Below are positions 7,852-16,651 of a stretch of DNA of 64,000 nt, piece after piece. The notes beneath the pieces were generated by a model. The model saw only the letters and a list, made by a program, of their open reading frames with translations. It had not been told where the DNA came from and did no database searches. Every line of letters begins with the position of its first letter. Within the stretch, counting starts at the first letter, position 1. Origin of the DNA: Chryseobacterium sp. SSA4.19 (GTDB taxonomy: Bacteria > Bacteroidota > Bacteroidia > Flavobacteriales > Weeksellaceae); the NCBI RefSeq assembly GCF_022601875.1, contig NZ_JAKVIP010000005.1, positions 42,855 to 106,854 on the forward strand, read 5' to 3'. The position numbers were made by a program, and so were the translations under genes.

Positions 7852-8823
7852 ATGAAAAACAATATGAAAATCCAATTGGGTCAGAATGGCCCATTCGTAT
7901 CCAGGCTGGGTCTGGGATGCATGCGTATGTCTTCTATATGGGGAGGCCCTGTTCCTGACGAAACAGAAAGTATAGCCACGATCCGTGAAGCGCTGGACCA
8001 TGGCATTAATTTCCTGAATACCGGCGACTTCTATGGCGCAGGCCATAATGAAATGCTGATAGGAAAAGCGATAAAGGGAAGACGTGATGACGCCTTCATC
8101 AGTGTAAAATTCGGAGCTGTATTCCATAACGGCCAATGGCTGGGAATGGATCTGCGGCCTATGTCTATTAAAAATTTCATCAATTACTCCCTGACGCGCC
8201 TGGGCATAGAAACCATCGATCTCTACCAGCCCAGCCGTATGGACAACAGTGTACCGGTGGAAGATATTATCGGAACTGTTGCCGATCTTATTACAGAAGG
8301 CAAAGTACGCCATATTGGTGTTTCGGAAATTTCAGCCGACCAGCTGCGCAAGGCTAACAGCACCCACCCTATCAGTGCATTGGAGATCGGTTATTCGCTT
8401 GCCGACCGTCAGATAGAAAATGAAATTCTCCCTGCCGCAAGGGAACTGGGAATAGCCGTAGTGGCTTTTGCCAATACGGCTGAAGGCTTGTTGACAGGTG
8501 ACATGAAGGCCCCGCTTCCGGAAAACGATTACCGTAATCACTTTTCACGTTTCCAAGGTGAAAATTTAATTAACAACTTAGAAAAAGTGGACGTATTAAA
8601 GGCTTTGGCATACCAGAAAGGCTGTACACCCACACAGCTTGCTATTGCCTGGGTAAAGGAACAAGGTGACTACATCATGCCTTTGGTCAGCATGAGCCGC
8701 AGGTCACGCCTGCCGGAAAATATGGCAGCGATGGATATTGCATTTACACCCGAAGAAATGAATATTTTAAACACTACCTTTGCACCTGGTGCGATTAATG
8801 GTGGCACCTATTTGGAACGTTAA
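7852..8823 (+). CDS. Aldo/keto reductase
   Basis: The 323-residue TIM-barrel oxidoreductase uses NADPH to reduce aldehydes or ketones. The N-terminal GLGCMRMS, the FYGAGHNE segment, SVKFG (catalytic Lys) and the HIGVSEIS segment are visible. The Asp of the family's usual DTxDxYG motif is Asn here (LNTGDFYG), and the usual catalytic His position reads Ser (YQPSRMD). The tetrad Tyr and Lys remain. A second ATG four codons in (7864) is an alternative start, because the -7 box ends 4 nt before the first ATG. The AraC gene begins directly at the stop codon. Confidence 0.85.
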   Translation: MKNNMKIQLGQNGPFVSRLGLGCMRMSSIWGGPVPDETESIATIREALDHGINFLNTGDFYGAGHNEMLIGKAIKGRRDDAFISVKFGAVFHNGQWLGMDLRPMSIKNFINYSLTRLGIETIDLYQPSRMDNSVPVEDIIGTVADLITEGKVRHIGVSEISADQLRKANSTHPISALEIGYSLADRQIENEILPAARELGIAVVAFANTAEGLLTGDMKAPLPENDYRNHFSRFQGENLINNLEKVDVLKALAYQKGCTPTQLAIAWVKEQGDYIMPLVSMSRRSRLPENMAAMDIAFTPEEMNILNTTFAPGAINGGTYLER

Positions 8824-9651
8824 ATGGAAAGTCCAGCTGAAATACTTCCGGGAGTTATTTTCTACTCTTACCTCTCTGCCGAGCGGAAAGAAAAAGTCTG
8901 TTTCTGGAACCATCACACTTTGGTGTTGCAGGTTTCAGGGCAGCTTGTACTGGAAACTTCAGATCAGACTATTTCCACAAGCGGAGGCGAATTGCTGCTG
9001 ATCGGAAGGAACCAGCTGGGTACCCTTACGAAAACGCCGCTACCAGGAGGCCACTACGAAACCATAGTTATCTCTCTTCAGGAAGACCTGCTGCGTAAGA
9101 TTATATTGGAAGAAAAGCTGGAAGCAGACCGGAAATATACCGGTCCTGCAAATATTTTGGTTCCTTATAATGAATTCCTGCAGGGCTATTTTCAGTCGGT
9201 TATTCCCTATGCCAGAAGCTCAGGCGCAGAGATTACGGATGAAATGGGGATTCTGAAAGTAAAAGAGGGAATTAAATTATTGCTGCTTGCCCTGCCGGAA
9301 CTCCGTAACTTTTTATTTGATTTTTCAGAGCCATATAAAATCGACCTGGAAAAGTTTATGCTGAATAATTTCCAGTTCAACATTCCTGTTGAAAAATTTG
9401 CCCAGCTGACCGGCCGCAGCCTGGCAGGTTTCAAACGCGACTTTCAGAAAACATTCGGTTTACCACCGCGCCAATGGCTGCAGGACAAGAGATTAACTAC
9501 AGCAAAGTATCTTATAGAAAACAAGCATCAAAAGTCTTCAGCCATCTATCTGGATCTGGGATTCCAAAGCCTGTCACACTTTTCGCATGCTTTCAAGAAA
9601 AAATTCGGCAAATCCCCTTCCGGATATTCAAGTGAGACGGTTTCCCGGTAA
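8824..9651 (+). CDS. AraC-family transcriptional regulator
   Basis: A 275-residue regulator. The N-terminal part (1-160) is a sensor domain of cupin-like type; the C-terminal AraC double helix-turn-helix starts near residue 175 (FAQLTGRSLAGFKRDFQKTFG) and ends with the family signature LGFQSLSHFSHAFKKKFGKSPSGY. The start codon abuts the stop of the aldo/keto reductase gene (TAAATG), so the two are translationally linked. Its likely site is the 22-bp direct repeat upstream of that gene. Confidence 0.9.
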   Translation: MESPAEILPGVIFYSYLSAERKEKVCFWNHHTLVLQVSGQLVLETSDQTISTSGGELLLIGRNQLGTLTKTPLPGGHYETIVISLQEDLLRKIILEEKLEADRKYTGPANILVPYNEFLQGYFQSVIPYARSSGAEITDEMGILKVKEGIKLLLLALPELRNFLFDFSEPYKIDLEKFMLNNFQFNIPVEKFAQLTGRSLAGFKRDFQKTFGLPPRQWLQDKRLTTAKYLIENKHQKSSAIYLDLGFQSLSHFSHAFKKKFGKSPSGYSSETVSR

Positions 9652-9763
9652 ATGTCTGCGTTTAAGTTGATGCACATACAGTAAAAATGTGGCATCTGTT
9701 AATTTCAATACTTTTATTATTTGTCTTATCTTTATTAATACCGGCAATTTTTAAAGTATAACA

Positions 9764-10609
9764 ATGAACAGTAACTTTTACTCTTTCATATCAGTTTTTT
9801 GCGCACTGTTTCTTTCTTCAGAATGTGCAGCGCAAGAACAACCGAAACCGAATTACTCTTTGTTCAATCCCGTACCGAAAGAACAGGTGAGAGAAATGGA
9901 AACCGACCGCCCTGACGTGACCGAATCCCCTTTCACTGTGGATGCAGGACATTTTCAGTATGAAACGGACCTCATCAGGATGATAAGGGAAAAATCTGAC
10001 TCAAGGGAAACCCATACTTTACTGATTAATCAGGCAAACCTTAAAATCGGGATCACCGGTTCTACAGCCATACAGATCGGTTTCCAGACCTACGGACGGC
10101 AAAAGGAGAAAGAACTGTCTTCGGCGAATGCTGAAATACAGGACGGCCATGGTGACCTGACCTTCAGGATCAAACAGAACCTGATTGGAAATGATCACGG
10201 AAAATTTGTCATGGCTATTTTGCCTTATGTAAAATTTCCCACATCAAAATATGATGACAACAGCCGCTTCGAAGCTGGACTGATTGTCCCAATGCTGTAT
10301 AAATTGCCCGGAGACTGGAAATTAGGATTCCAGGTAGAGGCAGACAGGCTTAAAGACAAAGATCAGGATGCTATGCACACTGAATTTTTCCAATCGCTGA
10401 CCGTCAGCCATTCCCTGATCAAAGGTATTGATGGAATAGCAGAAACGTATTATACTTATGATTTTAAAGCTCACAAGTTTTCAAATTTCATCAATGCTGC
10501 CATCCAGATGGAAGTGGCAAAAGACATGAAATTTGATGCCGGATTCAATTTTGGAATACAGCACAGTGCCGAAAAACACTATTTTATCGGAGCTTCGTAC
10601 CGATTGTAA
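9764..10609 (+). CDS. Outer-membrane beta-barrel protein, MetA-pathway phenol-degradation type
   Basis: The 281-residue protein has a signal peptide (about 1-23) and the family opening ETDRPDVTESPFTVDAGHFQ at about residues 46-65. It then alternates aromatic beta strands to a C-terminal strand ending YRL. This matches the putative transporter family named after the MetA phenol pathway; the name does not prove a role with phenol. It lies 112 bp behind the AraC gene and may share its transcript. Confidence 0.75.
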   Translation: MNSNFYSFISVFCALFLSSECAAQEQPKPNYSLFNPVPKEQVREMETDRPDVTESPFTVDAGHFQYETDLIRMIREKSDSRETHTLLINQANLKIGITGSTAIQIGFQTYGRQKEKELSSANAEIQDGHGDLTFRIKQNLIGNDHGKFVMAILPYVKFPTSKYDDNSRFEAGLIVPMLYKLPGDWKLGFQVEADRLKDKDQDAMHTEFFQSLTVSHSLIKGIDGIAETYYTYDFKAHKFSNFINAAIQMEVAKDMKFDAGFNFGIQHSAEKHYFIGASYRL

Positions 10610-10857
10610 GCCAGATCTATATTGGTGACATTCCACTATCATAAAGAAATTCCGTCTCAGTAATTATAAGACGGATTAATTTTTACGCACCATTTAAATA
10701 AAAGCATATCACATCTGTATGCAAAAAGAAACCTGTATATTAGAGCTCATTATTAAATCTTAAACAATAAGCTGCCGAAAAGGATTCTTGAAAATTACAA
10801 AAACAGCATTTACAAAACCAACTGCTTACTTTAATATAAAACCTCTTAAATAAATCC

Positions 10858-11421
10858 GTGGAGAAATTTGTAACATTCATTAAAACCATCATCAGCATAG
10901 ACGAAACTGAGATCTCTATGGTGCTTTCAAAATGCAGGAAGAAAACACTGCCTAAAGGAAAACTGATTCTGAAAAAAGGGCAAATCGCCAATCAGTATTT
11001 CTTCATTCTTTCAGGCGGGCTCCGCTTTTTTTATGAAGGCGAATCCAATGAAAACACCACCTGGGTGGTTTTTGAAAATGAATTTCTAACCGAAATCTCA
11101 AGCCTGAATCCGCAAAAGCCGACCAGGTTCAATATGATTGCCATTGAAGAAACGGAGCTTATTGTTATTGATAAAAAAGATATGGATTTCCTATACGCCC
11201 ACATTCCCGTCTGGCATGAGTTCGGCCGAAAAATATGGGAAGAAACCTGCGTGAGAATGATCGACCAGATCGTAAAGTTCCAGACTCTTACCGCTGAAGA
11301 AAGATATCTTGAATTCATCAATACTCCCGAAATCCTTCAGAAAATCCCGGTTAAGCAGTTAGCAAGTGTTCTGGGAATAACCCCAAATGCCCTGAGCAGA
11401 ATAAGAAAAAACATTCGTTAA
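10858..11421 (+). CDS. Crp/Fnr-family transcriptional regulator
   Basis: A 187-residue Crp-like regulator with a cyclic-nucleotide-binding beta-roll (about 20-115) and a C-terminal helix-turn-helix (VKQLASVLGITPNALSRIRKN). The frame opens with GTG at 10858; no in-frame ATG precedes it, and the next one (10918) would remove part of the first helix. It stands alone before the epoxide-hydrolase-like gene, which has its own promoter. It may regulate that gene. Confidence 0.8.
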   Translation: MEKFVTFIKTIISIDETEISMVLSKCRKKTLPKGKLILKKGQIANQYFFILSGGLRFFYEGESNENTTWVVFENEFLTEISSLNPQKPTRFNMIAIEETELIVIDKKDMDFLYAHIPVWHEFGRKIWEETCVRMIDQIVKFQTLTAEERYLEFINTPEILQKIPVKQLASVLGITPNALSRIRKNIR

Positions 11422-11445
11422 TGTATTTCCTACCAGATGGTAGTT

Positions 11446-11473
11446 TTGACGTATTAAAGACCGTTTACCTTTG
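11446..11473 (+). promoter_or_regulatory. Promoter of the hydrolase-NmrA operon
   Basis: TTG at 11446-11448 and TACCTTTG at 11466-11473, separated by 17 bp, match the Bacteroidota -33/-7 promoter. The ATG follows 21 nt later. Confidence 0.7.
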
Positions 11474-11494
11474 TAGTATAAAATAAAAAAAGGT

Positions 11495-12424
11495 ATGCAG
11501 GAAAATACACACGTTACAGTACATGATTACTCTGATGAGGAACTGATCAAAAAATTTCCCGGATTTGAAAATAAATACATCGAAGTAAACGGCGTGAGGA
11601 TTCACTATGTTGAAGGCGGAAGCGGTCAACCCCTGATCTGCCTTCCGGGTTGGCCTCAAACCTGGTATTCTTTACATCCAGTGGCTATGCAGCTTGCCCA
11701 AAACTACCGTGTCATCATTGCAGACCTGAGAGGAATGGGCACTTCTGAAAAGCCCGAATCCGGCTATGATAAAAAAACAATGGCAACGGATATTTACCAG
11801 CTGGCGGTTCAGCTTGGCTTGGAAAAGGTTAGCATCCTGGGACATGATATCGGCGGAATGGTAGCTATGAGCTTTGCGTTTAACTTTCCTGAGACCACCG
11901 AAAAACTTATTATCCTGGATGGTTCACATCCCGGAAAAGAAATACTTCAGATGCCGTTGATCCCTGCACCCGGGACGTTCATCGAAAAGATGGATGCTGA
12001 AATGCCGTATGCCTGGTGGATGGGGTTCAACCAGGTAAAAGGCCTGCCGGAGCAATTGCTTGAAGGTCGTTTTCACCTCCTGCAGGAATGGCTGTTCAAA
12101 TATGTTATGATCGATGAAAGCAAAATGAGTAGTTTTGAAAGAGCGGTATATGCAGCAGCCTACAACGACAGAGAAAGCATCAGGGCATCAAATGCCTGGT
12201 ACCAGACTTTCCATCAGGATATTGAAGATGCGGAGCATTACCAGCCGCTGACCATGCCGGTGCTTGGGATTGGGAGTTACATCAGTTTTAATTATATGAA
12301 CATGGGACTGCCCCATGTGGCAAAGAATGTTAAGGTTGTCGGGATTCAGGACAGCGGACATTATCTTTTTGAGGAACAGCCTCAGCAGGTTCTTGATATC
12401 ATACTGCCATTTTTAGCCTCTTAA
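11495..12424 (+). CDS. Alpha/beta hydrolase, epoxide hydrolase/dehalogenase type
   Basis: The 309-residue hydrolase has the elbow GHDIGG with D118 as nucleophile, as in epoxide hydrolases and haloalkane dehalogenases rather than serine esterases. LPGWPQTWYS (about 50-59) is the oxyanion loop and DSGHYLFEE near the C-terminus holds the catalytic His. No signal peptide is present. It is the first gene of an operon, 10 bp before an NmrA-type reductase. The substrate is not evident. Confidence 0.85.
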   Translation: MQENTHVTVHDYSDEELIKKFPGFENKYIEVNGVRIHYVEGGSGQPLICLPGWPQTWYSLHPVAMQLAQNYRVIIADLRGMGTSEKPESGYDKKTMATDIYQLAVQLGLEKVSILGHDIGGMVAMSFAFNFPETTEKLIILDGSHPGKEILQMPLIPAPGTFIEKMDAEMPYAWWMGFNQVKGLPEQLLEGRFHLLQEWLFKYVMIDESKMSSFERAVYAAAYNDRESIRASNAWYQTFHQDIEDAEHYQPLTMPVLGIGSYISFNYMNMGLPHVAKNVKVVGIQDSGHYLFEEQPQQVLDIILPFLAS

Positions 12425-12434
12425 ATAAAAATAC

Positions 12435-13331
12435 ATGAAAAAAATAATCACAGTTGCCGGTGCAACAGGAAATCTGGGAAACAGGATATGCAGGGAATTA
12501 ATTAAACATGGTGCTGAAGTACAGGCTATAGTCCGTTCTTCTTCCGACCCTGACAAAATTGAAGCGCTTGAAAAAATGGGTGTTAATATTAAATATGTCG
12601 ACTTTAATAATGTGGATGCTGTTGCAGAGGCATGCCATGGAGCGACCTGCGTGGTATCTGCATTGGCAGGTCTTGAGGATATAATTATTGATCTCCAGAA
12701 AAGAATTGCAGCCGGAGCGGTAAAAGCAGGCGTACCAAGATTTATCCCTTCTGAGTTCTGTACCGATTATACTCTTTTACCGGAAGGTGAGAACAGAAAT
12801 TTTGATTTGCGGAGAACGTTCAGAAAATATATCGATACGCTTCCTATACAGGTTTCTTCTGTTTTCAATGGCTGTTTTGCAGATATTCTACAATACAATA
12901 CACCCATTCTTACTCTAAAAGATAAAAGTATCGGATATTGGGGAGATAAAGCAGACTGGAAACTGGATTTCACCACTATGGATAATACGGCTTCTTTTAC
13001 CGCACAAACAGCCCTGGATGATCACTCACCCAGAAATCTTCAAATCGCCGGTTTTCAGGTAAGCCCGAACATGCTGCTGACTGATATTGAACAGATAACC
13101 GGAGAGAAATATAAAATCCATCAGATTTCAAGCCTTGAAAATTTTGCTGAAGCGATAAAGAAACAACGGGCCGGAGATCCGGCAGGCGAACACGAACTGT
13201 ACGCCAAATTTCAGCAGAGTCAATATATGTACTCCATGTTTACAGCACAACATCATCATCTGGCAAATAATAGATACGAAGGAATTTCATGGACTCATAG
13301 TATTGATTATTTAAGAACATTCGTAAAATAA
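12435..13331 (+). CDS. NmrA-like NAD(P)-binding aromatic alcohol reductase
   Basis: A 298-residue Rossmann protein starting TVAGATGNLGN (GxxGxxG dinucleotide motif at about residues 8-14). The layout and the RFIPSEFCTDY segment (about 96-106) fit the NmrA / isoflavone-reductase-like atypical short-chain dehydrogenases. These reduce aromatic or quinone-like substrates or act as redox sensors. It follows the hydrolase by 10 bp and is closed by a strong terminator, so the pair is a complete transcription unit. Confidence 0.8.
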   Translation: MKKIITVAGATGNLGNRICRELIKHGAEVQAIVRSSSDPDKIEALEKMGVNIKYVDFNNVDAVAEACHGATCVVSALAGLEDIIIDLQKRIAAGAVKAGVPRFIPSEFCTDYTLLPEGENRNFDLRRTFRKYIDTLPIQVSSVFNGCFADILQYNTPILTLKDKSIGYWGDKADWKLDFTTMDNTASFTAQTALDDHSPRNLQIAGFQVSPNMLLTDIEQITGEKYKIHQISSLENFAEAIKKQRAGDPAGEHELYAKFQQSQYMYSMFTAQHHHLANNRYEGISWTHSIDYLRTFVK

Positions 13332-13439
13332 AATAGTTCCTATATGCTCTATTGTCAAACATAACATATAGCCAATATTTATTCAGATGTACTTATTTAT
13401 AATTTAAACCAGATTATTAAGAAAATATTGGATGCAGAG

Positions 13440-13466
13440 AAGGTGCTGTCTTTACAGCACCTTTTA
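13440..13466 (+). terminator. Terminator of the hydrolase-NmrA operon
   Basis: A 10-bp perfect stem (AAGGTGCTGT with ACAGCACCTT) with a CTTT loop, followed by a short T-rich tail. Confidence 0.85.
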
Positions 13467-13514
13467 TATTGATGAAACAGGTTTCATCTTCTGAATTTTA
13501 TCTTTTTAATTATA

Positions 13515-14102
13515 CTAAACATCAGATTCTACAGCATATCCTATAGGCTTGAACGAATAGTTATTGGACATCTCAGCGGAACATGCAGTCATGCCCACGA
13601 TCAGGTCCATTTTAGCTTCGATTACGATATGGTCACCCGCTTTGCTTTTAGGTGGCAATACATTGATTTTCCCAGTCTCGCCATCTACCGTTACATGCAT
13701 GAATACATTGAAGCAGATCGGTATTTCATCCGGACTGATGCCATAAGGTTCCAACGCCTCGCAAAGATTGCCGAAACAGCCCCTGTGAGGATGAGCATTA
13801 CCGTAAATAATTCGAAAAGTATCGGCACTGCAAGGAGTGAGTAAAAAATCATGGCGTCCTACCGTATCTTCTATAATATCAAACATAATATTACTTCGGT
13901 TGGAATAAAACGGATTTCCTTTGGTAAGGAAAATAGTTTCTGCATAGTCAATCGTTCTGCCAGAAGAAAGATATTCTTTGGTATCGTGTTGATTGAAACA
14001 TATAAAATCTGACACCTGTTCTCCCTGGATATCGGTAATCATCAGACGTTCCCCTTTTTTAAGTGTAAAGGCAGCACCGCTGCGTGGTGATATGGTATTC
14101 AT
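13515..14102 (-). CDS. DUF1989 / urea-carboxylase-associated family protein
   Basis: The 195-residue protein matches the DUF1989 family, whose members often sit next to urea carboxylase or guanidine-related genes. Visible marks are GDHIVIEAKMDLIVGMTACSAE near the C-terminus, a TPCSADTFRIIYG segment and PHRGCFGNL with a conserved Cys. It has no signal peptide. Its ATG overlaps the stop of the upstream YqcI/YcgG gene by one base (TAATG), so the two are translationally coupled. I infer that both act on the same guanidino or amino compound. Confidence 0.8.
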   Translation of the reverse strand: MNTISPRSGAAFTLKKGERLMITDIQGEQVSDFICFNQHDTKEYLSSGRTIDYAETIFLTKGNPFYSNRSNIMFDIIEDTVGRHDFLLTPCSADTFRIIYGNAHPHRGCFGNLCEALEPYGISPDEIPICFNVFMHVTVDGETGKINVLPPKSKAGDHIVIEAKMDLIVGMTACSAEMSNNYSFKPIGYAVESDV

Positions 14103-14791
14103 TATTTATTATTGGGTTTAAACGGACACTTCCAGCTGTCATTATATTGCATACCACTGTACTGGTATACTTCTGAAGCAGCTCCGAAATCATCAAGCAT
14201 AGGATTGATCGAGCCGCTAAGAGCAACATCTTTTTTACGGACAATGTTTTTCATTTTATCATAACGCTTCAGCTCTCTAAGCTCCTCAAACTGGGCATGA
14301 GGATTGAAGACAATCGCCGGATATTTAAAACGTCGTGCCAACCGGCTGCTTGAAGGATTAAGACCGATAATGAAAAAAGCTTCTTCTTTTAAGCTGAAAC
14401 TGAACAGATCCGACTGCGGATCAGAACTTACCCGACGGTCATAAGAATAATTTTTAGCATCAAGATCTGATAATGCCTGAAGCCGCATCCATAAAAACCG
14501 CTCAAATAGAGTTTCATCAACACCATGTGCATCCGGAAAGATAACACATGCGGTGTGAAAATGATTATCTGCATTGCGGTAGGTATCTACGAAATCATAA
14601 ATGAAATCTAAAATCTGCTGATCGTCTTTAGGGCATGCGATATGACCTGCTACAAATAGTTTCATCTGATCCTTATTGAGTGCTGCTTTGGCGGCAACAC
14701 ATGGGAATGAAGCATCATCTACAAAGGCTTTGAAAGCATCTTCTGCGATCAATGCCTGATCTGAATTCTGTATTGTTGTGATTGGTGTCAT
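14102..14791 (-). CDS. YqcI/YcgG family protein, possible heme-dependent N-hydroxylase
   Basis: About 229 residues of the YqcI/YcgG family, with the N-terminal FPCVAAKAA segment (about 30-38) and the later FFIIGLNPSSSRLARRF segment typical of the family. Members include GntA, the heme enzyme that N-hydroxylates a guanidino compound in guanitoxin synthesis. The ATG at 14791 replaces a longer TTG-started frame. Overlap with the DUF1989 gene suggests the two products act together, perhaps in N-oxidation of arginine-like compounds. No further biosynthetic genes are visible. Confidence 0.75.
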   Translation of the reverse strand: MTPITTIQNSDQALIAEDAFKAFVDDASFPCVAAKAALNKDQMKLFVAGHIACPKDDQQILDFIYDFVDTYRNADNHFHTACVIFPDAHGVDETLFERFLWMRLQALSDLDAKNYSYDRRVSSDPQSDLFSFSLKEEAFFIIGLNPSSSRLARRFKYPAIVFNPHAQFEELRELKRYDKMKNIVRKKDVALSGSINPMLDDFGAASEVYQYSGMQYNDSWKCPFKPNNK

Positions 14792-14896
14792 ATTCTGTAC
14801 AGTTCGCAAAGCCTATGCCACATGAGGCTTTCAAACATTGTATAACATACCACAACAAACACATAATCAATTAATTATTATTTAATTACAAATTTA

Positions 14897-14923
14897 TTAA
14901 GGTACTTATTTGTGGTACCTAAA
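14897..14923. promoter_or_regulatory. Inverted repeat between divergent genes
   Basis: TTAAGGTAC and GTACCTAAA (8 of 9 paired) flank 9 bp between the YqcI/YcgG and DUF1826 genes. It could be an operator for either gene. Confidence 0.35.
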
Positions 14924-15026
14924 GATCATAACTTATCATTTATGATGATATTATTATGGTGTTCAACACTCATCTCTTATTATTGAAAAGAACGCTGACG
15001 CTTTAATTTCTCTTTTGCTCATTCAT

Positions 15027-15034
15027 TATCTTTG
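15027..15034 (+). promoter_or_regulatory. -7 box of the DUF1826 gene
   Basis: TATCTTTG matches TAnnTTTG and lies 32 nt before the ATG. A TTG at standard -33 spacing is not visible. Confidence 0.5.
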
Positions 15035-15066
15035 CATAGCATAAGCAGCCGAAATTTTTCAATTTT

Positions 15067-15765
15067 ATGAATCATACTTCTTCTGACCATCATCAAATTA
15101 AAGTGGTATCATCTTTCTCAGAACTTGTAAATACGCCCTTCCAGGGAAATGTGAATGCAATGTGCTGGAAAAGAAATCCCGCCGGAGATTTTAAAGAGAT
15201 TGTGTCTAAACTTCAGCTGCAAGAAAACATCACGGAAGTTTCTGTTGAAGACCTATTATCGATATCATTATCAGAAAAAGGCGATCTGGCCAGGCAAACG
15301 ATTTTAAATGACTTGCGGCTGTTAACTGGTTTCGGCGCCCAGCCTTCTCTTAATTTGCTTAAAAATTATGAACGGGACGATGAATTTGATTTTATTTCAA
15401 CCGATGTCTATTCCTATCATGTCGACCGCTCCCCTATAGGAACCGACACTTTTCTGTGTACTTACCATGGTGCTGCAAGTGATATTTTGCCTAATGACCA
15501 GGCTGTACAAAAAATAACAGTTCCTGAAATCCGCAAGAAGCTGAAAGCACTTCATAATGGTCCGGAAGAAGATTTCAAAGCATTCTTAAAGGAAAATTAT
15601 TTCGATCTCCATTATCAGTCTATACCTAATGCTCAGCCTATCAACTTAGGCCTTAATCATCTCTGGAGATTAGCTGTGGACCACCCTGAACAGGCGGTGC
15701 TACCTTGTGTTCATCGGGCACCTGTGGAAAATGACGGGGAATACCGGCTGCTTCTTATTTCCTAA
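15067..15765 (+). CDS. DUF1826-like protein
   Basis: The 232-residue cytoplasmic protein carries the motif YHVDRSPIGTDTFLCTYHG (about residues 118-136), which I recognise from the DUF1826 family. The HxD followed by distant His residues (HRAP at the C-terminal end) could be a metal-binding facial triad, but this is only an inference. It is divergent from the YqcI/YcgG-DUF1989 pair with 275 bp between them, so a joint role is possible. Confidence 0.55.
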   Translation: MNHTSSDHHQIKVVSSFSELVNTPFQGNVNAMCWKRNPAGDFKEIVSKLQLQENITEVSVEDLLSISLSEKGDLARQTILNDLRLLTGFGAQPSLNLLKNYERDDEFDFISTDVYSYHVDRSPIGTDTFLCTYHGAASDILPNDQAVQKITVPEIRKKLKALHNGPEEDFKAFLKENYFDLHYQSIPNAQPINLGLNHLWRLAVDHPEQAVLPCVHRAPVENDGEYRLLLIS

Positions 15766-15861
15766 ACAATTTATATATTCCAGTTAAGATTATTTATCAG
15801 ACTATTAATCAACACTTTGCTATACTTTCTTGCCCAACATTAAATATGCTTATAGAAATAC

Positions 15862-16077
15862 TTAAGATGGCTCTGCATTTTGCTTCTCCGGACTTTCTAT
15901 TTTAACAAAATCCCATTTGGGAAGAGAAAGACAACTGAGAAATGTTGTCATAGTCCGGTTTCCCTTTTCATCAACTTTTATCATAATTGACCGGCAGCAG
16001 GGTGATGCATTGAAATAGTTTTCATAACGTGCTCCGCATGTGAAGCATTCTGTAATGGTAATGTCTTTTTTTTCCAT
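15862..16077 (-). CDS. Small cysteine-containing protein (possible zinc ribbon)
   Basis: A 71-residue protein with CFTCG near residues 11-15 and a second pair CC near 27-28. The CxxC plus CC spacing could hold one zinc ion. It lies between two terminator-like structures and seems monocistronic. I do not recognise the family. Confidence 0.55.
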   Translation of the reverse strand: MEKKDITITECFTCGARYENYFNASPCCRSIMIKVDEKGNRTMTTFLSCLSLPKWDFVKIESPEKQNAEPS

Positions 16078-16096
16078 AATTCATATTGTGTTTAAA

Positions 16097-16126
16097 TAAA
16101 AACCGGCGGCCCTGTGGCGGCCGGTT
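16097..16126 (-). terminator. GC-rich terminator of the small basic-protein gene
   Basis: AACCGGC (16101-16107) pairs with GCCGGTT (16120-16126), with three further GCC/GGC pairs beyond a G-G mismatch and a CTGT loop. A T-run follows on the minus strand. Confidence 0.7.
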
Positions 16127-16250
16127 AAAAACCAATAACCAAACTCAGAACTGAGCTTATATTGTTTAATAACCCACATGCAGAATCGGCAGAATTGCAG
16201 ATATTACAGCTTATGGTTTATGTATCGGTAAAGTCGTAGTGATCAGGATT

Positions 16251-16481
16251 TCAGTTTCCTACCTGTAGTTTATTGAGTTGTGCAACTTTATATAGTGCAT
16301 CGATAATTTTCTCGTCATTAGTTCTTGTGTTTTTTACGTGCCTGATATAGGCGGGATTTTTCTTATCTTTTTTCAGGATCATATTTACTGAACTTGTGTA
16401 ACGCGCCGGTAACCATCGGTCAATGAAATCTAATTTTTCATCGAACATTTTCCGATTTTTTGGGGTCGACAATTTGCCCAT
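16251..16481 (-). CDS. Small basic protein of unknown family
   Basis: A 76-residue lysine- and arginine-rich protein (MGKLSTPKNRKMF at the start). The longer frame upstream is low-complexity, AT-rich and includes hydrophobic stretches unlike the rest, so I use the internal ATG at 16481. The pattern of helices and basic residues suits a nucleic-acid-binding protein, but no motif is recognised. It diverges from the helix-turn-helix gene at 16652 across a 170-bp AT-rich gap. Confidence 0.5.
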   Translation of the reverse strand: MGKLSTPKNRKMFDEKLDFIDRWLPARYTSSVNMILKKDKKNPAYIRHVKNTRTNDEKIIDALYKVAQLNKLQVGN

Positions 16482-16651
16482 ATAAATGAATAATTTTGTT
16501 AAACCTTTTTTCGTAATTTTGTTTCTGTGTTTCGTAAGACAATTATAAAGCAAATATACGATTATATATTTGAAAAACAACATATTGTTGATTATTTTAC
16601 AATATTTTATTGTTTTAATTCTAAATAACGAGAAAAAAACATATTTAAAAA

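Noticed and set aside
15001..15034. TTG upstream of the DUF1826 -7 box as a -33 element
   Set aside because: The spacing (about 9 bp) is far from the 17-23 bp expected.
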